Assembly: GCA_026397675.1 (NCBI GenBank)
Contig: JAPLUH010000194.1
Span: 1-9,723 of the forward strand
Direction of reading: 5' to 3'
DNA length: 9,723 bases
DNA from: Verrucomicrobiota bacterium
Lineage (GTDB): Bacteria > Verrucomicrobiota > Verrucomicrobiia > Limisphaerales > UBA9464
A model generated the notes under the pieces. That model worked only from the letters and a program-made list of their open reading frames with translations. It did no database searches and was not told where the DNA came from. Of the stretch, positions 5,776-9,723 are shown one piece after another. A program made the position numbers and the translations under genes. How positions within the stretch are numbered: the first letter of the stretch is position 1; each line of letters starts with the position of its first letter.

Positions 5776-7173
5776 ATGAGCGACCACCTCGATACCCACC
5801 AGAAAGCACTGCAGATCAACCTCGACCCGACCAAGTACGGCGTCTTCGCCGAGATTGGTGCCGGTCAGGAAGTGGCGCGGTGGTTCTTCCGAGTCGGCGG
5901 AGCCAGCGGCACCATCGCCAAGACCATCTCCGCGTATGACATGACGGTGAGTGACGCGATTTATGGCCAGAGCGACCGGTATGTGAGTAGCAAGCGGTTG
6001 ATCTCGATGCTCGATCACGAGTACCCGCTCTTGGTCGAACGCCTCCAAGGTCAGCGCGGCTCGACCACCAAGTTCTTTGCTTTCGCCACCACCGTGGCGG
6101 CCAAGAGTTTCCAGCGTAAGGACGAGACCCACGGTTGGATGGGCATTCGCTTCCAGAGCGATCCGGGTTCCGAACCCAGCGACATCTTGTTGCACGTGGC
6201 GATGTGGGACCGTGACAGCCTTCAGCAGGCGGAGGCTATCGGCATCCTGGGCGTGAACCTCATCCACGCGGCGATGTACTTGAACTGGCACCCGGAGGCC
6301 ATCGTCAACGCCCTGCTCGACAACCTCTCCATCGAGCGCATCGAGGTCGACATGATCGAGTTCCGCGGCAAGGAATTTGCCTCGGTGGACAACCGACTGC
6401 TCGCCCTTCAGTTGGTGGAGAAGGGGCTGACCAATGCGGCGATGTTCATGCCGGACGGACGCATCGTCCAACCGGCCGATGCCTTGTACAAAAAGAGCAT
6501 CCTCGTGGAGCGCGGATCATTCCGGCCGGTCACCCATGTCACCGTCGACATGCTGCGCTACGCACAGGCTCAGTTCATTCAGGAGCCCAATGTGGACGGC
6601 AAAAACCTAGTGGTCTTGATGGAAATGACCCTCAAGAATCTGAGCGCTGAGGGGCGGATTGATCACCAAGACTTCCTCGACCGCGTAGACATGTTGACCA
6701 CCCTGGGTCACCCGGTGTTGATCTCCAACCACGGTGAGTTTCACCGCTTGGCGGCCTACCTCCACCGTTTCACCAAGAACCCCGTGGGCTTCGTCATGGG
6801 TATTCCCACGCTCAAGGAATTGTTTGAGGAGCGGTATTATTCCGAGTTGGCCGGCGGCATTTTGGAGAGCTTCGGGCGGATGTTCAAAAACGACCTCAAG
6901 CTCTTCGTCTATCCCTTCAAGGATCCCGAGAGCGGGGCGATCATTACCTCAGGTAATCTGCGCGTGGCTCCGCATTTGCGGCACTTGTACCTGTTCTTGA
7001 TGGAGAACTTCTTCATCCAAGGCCTGCGCGATGTGAACGAGGCCAACATGAGCGTGTTGAGCCGCAACGTTCTTAAAATGCTGCAAGACAATGAGCCGGG
7101 TTGGGAACCCATGGTACCCAACGAGGTAGCCACCCTCATCAAGCAGCGACACCTCTTGGGGTACAAGGGCTAG
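5776..7173 (+). CDS. Conserved protein of unknown function (465 aa)
   Basis: A soluble-looking 465-aa protein with no signal peptide or obvious transmembrane helix. I recognise it as a family shared by Bacteroidetes, Verrucomicrobia and other phyla, whose members carry inconsistent database names such as nicotinate-nucleotide adenylyltransferase or TonB-dependent receptor. I see neither the HIGH-type nucleotidyltransferase motif nor any beta-barrel or plug feature, so both names look unsupported. Family-typical blocks are ALQINLDPTKYGVFAEIGAG (11-30), GGASGTIAKTISAYDM (41-56), HGWMGIRFQ (119-127), DNLSIERIEVDMIEF (182-196), LVERGSFRPVTHV (243-255) and GGILESFGRMF (360-370). The C-terminal half holds many conserved Asp, Glu and His. 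ATG 5776 is chosen because conservation begins right after it; AAGGA abuts the ATG. Upstream TTG 5665 and ATG 5683 would add 37 and 31 unconserved residues. It converges with the pseudopilin gene. Function unknown. Confidence 0.85.
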   Translation: MSDHLDTHQKALQINLDPTKYGVFAEIGAGQEVARWFFRVGGASGTIAKTISAYDMTVSDAIYGQSDRYVSSKRLISMLDHEYPLLVERLQGQRGSTTKFFAFATTVAAKSFQRKDETHGWMGIRFQSDPGSEPSDILLHVAMWDRDSLQQAEAIGILGVNLIHAAMYLNWHPEAIVNALLDNLSIERIEVDMIEFRGKEFASVDNRLLALQLVEKGLTNAAMFMPDGRIVQPADALYKKSILVERGSFRPVTHVTVDMLRYAQAQFIQEPNVDGKNLVVLMEMTLKNLSAEGRIDHQDFLDRVDMLTTLGHPVLISNHGEFHRLAAYLHRFTKNPVGFVMGIPTLKELFEERYYSELAGGILESFGRMFKNDLKLFVYPFKDPESGAIITSGNLRVAPHLRHLYLFLMENFFIQGLRDVNEANMSVLSRNVLKMLQDNEPGWEPMVPNEVATLIKQRHLLGYKG

Positions 7174-7245
7174 GGTTCGGGCTCGTGTGCCGAAGGAGCC
7201 GGCCCGAGGGAAATCTCCCCGTGGGCCCGTCTCGAAGAACGCCGA

Positions 7246-8061
7246 TCAGAGCGGACGGGTGGTGCGCTCCATGAGCCACAGCACGTCTGGATTGTTGGGG
7301 GAGGCCACGTTGAGCGGGATTTCCTGACCCTTTTTCAGGGCAGGGAAGGTGCGTTTGTCTCTCCAGCGCTTGATCTCGGAGTGCCCGTCGGCGAATGACA
7401 AGCCGCCGGCCTGATTGTGGTAGCTGGCCGGGTAATCCACGATCTTCCAAGCTGAGGGGGTGCTCGGATAACCGAACATGCCCACGATCATTTCACCGTC
7501 GTTCATGCTGTCTTCCCGCTCGTCCATGAACACCCAAGTCATCGACGGACCGGGGTCGTTGAAATCGGAGTATTTCTTGTAAATCCGGAATGAGCCACCG
7601 AAGGAGGAGACATCGGTGGAATCGATCCAGCCATTCATGGACATGCTGCGGACCCGAGATTTGCGGGCTCCCGCAACGGTGACGGTGCTCAGGTCGGCCG
7701 GGCATTTGAACACCTGGGCCGATTTGCCCACATAGGACCACAGCAGCCCCTTGGAGAGATCTTGATCCACGTCCCAGTTGCTACGGTTGCCGTTGTTGAA
7801 ATCGAGGGATCCGTGCACCCACTCATTGGGACCATAAGATTGAGGCAGTCGCTCCTGATGGTCGTCGACGTAGAGCCGCCAGCCGAGCATGAGCTGCCGG
7901 CCGTTGTTCATGCACTGAATGCCGGTGGCCTTGGACTTCGCTTTGGCCAACGACGGCAATAGCATGCCGGCCAAAATGGCGATGATGGCGATGACCACCA
8001 GCAATTCGATGAGGGTGAATCCGCGATGGGAGGTCGAAAGAGTGGGAGATCGGAAGGTCAT
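7246..8061 (-). CDS. Type IV pilin-like pseudopilin with H-X9-DG C-terminal motif
   Basis: A 271-aa protein with a class III signal peptide: a short leader ending HRG14, then FTLIE with Glu at mature position 5, and a hydrophobic helix to about residue 38. Prepilin peptidase would cleave between G14 and F15 and the protein would be anchored in, or extruded from, the inner membrane. The head continues with AKAKSKATGIQCMNN (40-53) and LYVDDHQERLPQ, typical of the large pseudopilin-like paralogue families of Verrucomicrobia and Planctomycetes. C50 and C120 (FKCPAD) are positions often conserved there. The C-terminus has H215, nine residues, then D225-G226, exactly the H-X9-DG motif. No secretion, pilus or prepilin-peptidase gene is nearby, so it depends on machinery elsewhere. 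The ATG has no Shine-Dalgarno sequence. The role of the family is not established. Confidence 0.9.
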   Translation of the reverse strand: MTFRSPTLSTSHRGFTLIELLVVIAIIAILAGMLLPSLAKAKSKATGIQCMNNGRQLMLGWRLYVDDHQERLPQSYGPNEWVHGSLDFNNGNRSNWDVDQDLSKGLLWSYVGKSAQVFKCPADLSTVTVAGARKSRVRSMSMNGWIDSTDVSSFGGSFRIYKKYSDFNDPGPSMTWVFMDEREDSMNDGEMIVGMFGYPSTPSAWKIVDYPASYHNQAGGLSFADGHSEIKRWRDKRTFPALKKGQEIPLNVASPNNPDVLWLMERTTRPL

Positions 8062-8078
8062 CGGAAGGGGACGATCGG

Positions 8079-8084
8079 AGTTTA
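8079..8084 (-). promoter_or_regulatory. Possible extended -10 promoter for the pseudopilin gene
   Basis: The minus strand reads TGGTAAACT ending at 8079: a TGn extension followed by TAAACT (four of six consensus). The -35 region is poor. Transcription would start near 8072, only about ten bases before the ATG at 8061, which fits the absence of a Shine-Dalgarno sequence. Confidence 0.25.
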
Positions 8085-8116
8085 CCAGCGGCAGTCTTAC
8101 CAGAAAGTGAAGGAAG

Positions 8117-8142
8117 CGTGGACTCCCGGCGAGTCACGTTTT
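8117..8142 (+). terminator. Terminator-like hairpin inside the divergent spacer
   Basis: On the plus strand CGTG-g-ACTC (8117-8125) pairs with GAGTCACG (8131-8138), an 8-bp stem with one bulged G and the 5-nt loop CCGGC, followed at once by TTTT (8139-8142). The tail is short, so termination would be weak. No plus-strand gene ends just before it; it could stop antisense readthrough coming from beneath the pseudopilin gene, or simply be a chance structure. Confidence 0.35.
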
Positions 8143-8191
8143 GGCGACACAGAGGGGTTCTGACACGCCGCCGTTCTTCGTGGAGGGTTCG

Positions 8192-8220
8192 TTGACTTGG
8201 AAGGGGTCCGTTCGTAGGTT
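8192..8220 (+). promoter_or_regulatory. Possible sigma-70-type promoter for the Fe-S carrier gene
   Basis: TTGACT (8192-8197, five of six consensus) and TAGGTT (8215-8220, matching T, A and the final T of the -10) are spaced by 17 bp. The predicted start near 8227 leaves only about six bases before ATG 8233, so the mRNA would be almost leaderless, agreeing with the lack of a ribosome binding site. Confidence 0.4.
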
Positions 8221-8232
8221 TGTGTTCTAACG

Positions 8233-8622
8233 ATGATTGCAGGAAAAATTGGAGCCGCCGCCAGTCCGCTGCCGTCCTTCCGGGTGGGGGATGAGCGGCT
8301 CATTAAGCTGACAGAGAACGCGGGCCGCAAGGTATCGGGTTTGCTGACCAAGCAGGGGCGTCCTCAGGGCGTGCTGAGGGTTTCAGTGGTCGGCGGTGGT
8401 TGTTCGGGTCTCCAGTACAAGATGGACCTCCAGGACAAGCCTCAGAACCGGGACATTCTCGTCGAGAGCGCCGGTGTTCGTGTGGTGGTGGATCCGAAGA
8501 GCGCCTTGTACGTGACCGGCAGCGAATTGGATTATGCCGATGCGCTGCAAGAGGGTGGCTTCAAGGTGAAGAACCCCAACGCGGCCACCAGTTGTTCCTG
8601 CGGCGAGAGCTTCAGCGCCTGA
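8233..8622 (+). CDS. A-type iron-sulfur carrier (HesB/IscA/ErpA family)
   Basis: A 129-aa A-type carrier that receives Fe-S clusters from a scaffold and passes them to apo-enzymes in the cytoplasm. All three ligand cysteines are present: C57 in GGGCSGLQY (54-62) and C121 and C123 in SCSCGESF (120-127). The preceding block VTGSELDYAD (94-103) and the NPNAATS (114-120) lead-in match the family. Core length is typical (about 107 aa); the first ~20 residues are an extension before the usual start of conservation at LIKLTENAGRKV (23-34). ATG 8233 is the only ATG in the extension; a GTG at 8284 is possible but has no supporting signal. No isc or suf genes adjoin. A 53-bp gap separates it from the ABC ATPase gene, so readthrough is possible. 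IscA versus ErpA cannot be settled from sequence alone. Confidence 0.9.
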   Translation: MIAGKIGAAASPLPSFRVGDERLIKLTENAGRKVSGLLTKQGRPQGVLRVSVVGGGCSGLQYKMDLQDKPQNRDILVESAGVRVVVDPKSALYVTGSELDYADALQEGGFKVKNPNAATSCSCGESFSA

Positions 8623-8623
8623 A

Positions 8624-8638
8624 CTCAAAATATTTGAG
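8624..8638. repeat. Small AT-rich inverted repeat between Fe-S carrier and ABC genes
   Basis: CTCAAA (8624-8629) and TTTGAG (8633-8638) flank ATA, starting one base after the Fe-S carrier stop. The stem is only six mostly A-T pairs and no T-run follows, so it is unlikely to terminate transcription; an operator or chance dyad are alternatives. Confidence 0.25.
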
Positions 8639-8675
8639 CCCTCTCCGGTTGCCTAATACCCGCATTCCTACACCC

Positions 8676-9362
8676 ATGCCGGAGACATCCTCACCGATTG
8701 TTCAGATCCGAGATCTCTTCAAGGTCTACCGGCAAGGCGACATTGATGTGAGCGCCCTCAACGGGGTCTCTCTGGACATCGCTCCCGGAGAGTTCGTGGT
8801 GCTCATGGGTCCGTCGGGTTCTGGTAAATCTACGTTGTTGCATATCTTGGCCGGTATCGACACCGCCACGCGCGGAACCGTGGAGGTTCAGGGTGTTAAT
8901 GTGGCCGGGTTGAATGAGTCGGAATTGGCCGACTGGCGCAACCAGAACGTGGGCTTCGTCTTTCAGAGCTTCAATCTCATCCCGGTGCTCACGGCCTTTG
9001 AGAATATTGAACTGCCCCTCCTGCTGACTGCCTTGTCTAAGGCCGAGCGACGCCGCCAGGTTGAGACGTCCCTGGAGTTGGTGGGCTTGGCCGATCGCGG
9101 ACACCATCGGCCCGATCAAATGTCCGGAGGTCAGCAGCAGCGGGTGGCCATCGCCCGCGCCATTGCCACCGATCCCACCCTGATCATTGCCGACGAACCC
9201 ACGGGCAATCTCGACTCTAAATCCGCGTCCGACGTGTTAGGAATTCTCCAGTCCTTAGCTCGGGATGCCGGCAAGACCGTGGTCATGGTCACCCATGATC
9301 CCAAGGCGGCCAGCTATGGCACTCGAAGCGTTCACCTCGAAAAGGGTGAGTTCGTGGCATGA
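8676..9362 (+). CDS. ABC transporter ATP-binding protein (MacB/LolD type)
   Basis: A 228-aa cytoplasmic ATPase that powers the adjacent FtsX-fold permease. Walker A is GPSGSGKST (45-53), the Q-loop glutamine is Q97 in FVFQSFNLIP, the signature is SGGQQQR (150-156), Walker B with the catalytic Glu is LIIADEP (169-175) followed by TGNLDS (176-181), and the H-loop is THD (206-208). Length, the TGNLDS sequence and the FNLIPVLTAFEN block are typical of the MacB/LolD/FtsE-like family, which extracts or exports lipoproteins, peptides or macrolides, or signals to cell-wall enzymes, rather than driving classical substrate import. The frame is open upstream through the Fe-S carrier gene, but ATG 8676 gives the expected N-terminus. 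Its TGA overlaps the permease ATG (ATGA), so the two are translationally coupled. Substrate unknown. Confidence 0.93.
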   Translation: MPETSSPIVQIRDLFKVYRQGDIDVSALNGVSLDIAPGEFVVLMGPSGSGKSTLLHILAGIDTATRGTVEVQGVNVAGLNESELADWRNQNVGFVFQSFNLIPVLTAFENIELPLLLTALSKAERRRQVETSLELVGLADRGHHRPDQMSGGQQQRVAIARAIATDPTLIIADEPTGNLDSKSASDVLGILQSLARDAGKTVVMVTHDPKAASYGTRSVHLEKGEFVA

Positions 9363-9723
9363 ACCCGGCTGGCTCCCAGCGTGCGACTTCCCCGTCGGAG
9401 CGGCGGCCTCGGGCTTCCGGCATCACCATTCCCGGGTTTGTCCTCAAGAACGCGTTGCGCAACGGGCGTCGGGCCTTGCTGACTGTACTGAGTGTGGCCA
9501 TGAGTTGCGCTCTCTTGGTCACGTTGCTGACGTTGCAGCGCGAGTTGACCGTGCCTCCAGAAAGCGAGGCGGCTTCGTTCCGAATCATCGCGCGCAACAA
9601 GGTCTCGTTGGCCCAACCCTTGCCGGCGCGCCAGCGCACGATCATTGAGAAGATACCGGGCCTGCGGCAGGTGTCGCCCTTCACTTATTTTGGCGGACTC
9701 TTCCGTGACGAGACCACCACGAG
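9359..9723 (+). CDS. ABC transporter permease (FtsX/MacB type), 3'-partial
   Basis: The first 121 residues of the permease partner of the ATPase. The ATG overlaps the ATPase stop as ATGA, and the frame is open to the window end. A basic N-terminal arm with many Arg and Ser (1-25) leads to VLKNALRNGRRALLTVLSV (28-46), the conserved cytoplasmic-to-membrane entry of this family, then a first transmembrane helix about 39-60. The following segment, with FRIIARNKVSLAQPLP (74-89) and IEKIPGLRQVSPFTYFGG (96-113), is the start of the periplasmic MacB-PCD-like domain, in which the family typically has an I-x-x-x-P-G-V/L turn after a nucleotide- or cargo-sensing strand. Typical proteins are about 380-420 aa with four helices, so most of the gene lies beyond 9723. 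Cargo cannot be inferred. Confidence 0.88.
   Translation, partial: MNPAGSQRATSPSERRPRASGITIPGFVLKNALRNGRRALLTVLSVAMSCALLVTLLTLQRELTVPPESEAASFRIIARNKVSLAQPLPARQRTIIEKIPGLRQVSPFTYFGGLFRDETTT

Noticed and set aside
5596..6471. Long antisense open frame (291 codons) under the 465-aa gene
   Set aside because: It lies opposite a strongly conserved coding region and has the His/Val/Arg-rich make-up of a shadow frame in GC-rich DNA; no motifs or initiation signals support it.
7174..7245. Bidirectional terminator between the convergent 465-aa and pseudopilin genes
   Set aside because: Several short GC-rich pairings exist (for example TTCGG 7176-7180 with CCGAA 7190-7194), but they compete with each other and no T-run follows on either strand.
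8400..8675. Upstream extension of the ABC ATPase frame
   Set aside because: It overlaps the Fe-S carrier gene in another frame and encodes non-homologous sequence; ATG 8676 yields the normal ATPase N-terminus.

Overview
The window looks like an ordinary chromosomal segment from a GC-rich member of the Verrucomicrobiota, probably a Pedosphaera/Limisphaera-type lineage. The clearest lineage clue is the stand-alone pseudopilin whose C-terminus carries an exact H-X9-DG motif. An ECF-like sigma factor without an anti-sigma gene, and a 465-aa conserved protein of unknown function, fit the same picture. The lineage call is inference from protein style; there is no rRNA or other marker gene here. I see no tRNA or rRNA, insertion sequence, prophage, CRISPR array or defence cassette.

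Layout. Bases 1-897 (+) hold the 3' part of a CPBP-family membrane protease gene. It converges with, and overlaps by 109 bp, a short nucleoside-phosphorylase-like gene (789-1412, -). That gene starts 2 nt after the stop of a YqgE/AlgH-family gene (1415-2011, -), so the two are probably cotranscribed. Further along the minus strand lie a secreted SMP-30/gluconolactonase-type beta-propeller (2145-3218), a hypoxanthine-type phosphoribosyltransferase (3295-3966) and a family 2 glycosyltransferase (3929-4762); the last two overlap by 38 bp. A 145-bp divergent spacer rich in short palindromes separates the glycosyltransferase from the sigma factor (4908-5498, +). After a 277-bp noncoding stretch with two strong inverted repeats comes the conserved uncharacterised gene (5776-7173, +). 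It converges with the pseudopilin gene (7246-8061, -). Another divergent spacer (8062-8232) leads to an A-type Fe-S carrier (8233-8622, +), then to an ABC exporter ATPase (8676-9362, +) that overlaps by ATGA the start of its MacB/FtsX-type permease, which runs off the window at 9723.

Functional groups. The ATPase and permease form one transporter. The phosphorylase/YqgE pair and the phosphoribosyltransferase/glycosyltransferase pair look transcriptionally coupled, but their biochemical connection is unclear. The most interesting signal is noncoding: a near-identical 23-bp element with a CCTCGAGGT core lies just upstream of both the sigma factor and the uncharacterised 465-aa gene, each time inside an inverted repeat. 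This suggests shared regulation. Nearly all gene starts here lack a recognisable Shine-Dalgarno sequence. I found no convincing complete new system; the candidates for follow-up are the sigma factor with its shared element, the unknown conserved family, and several proteins with altered active-site motifs.
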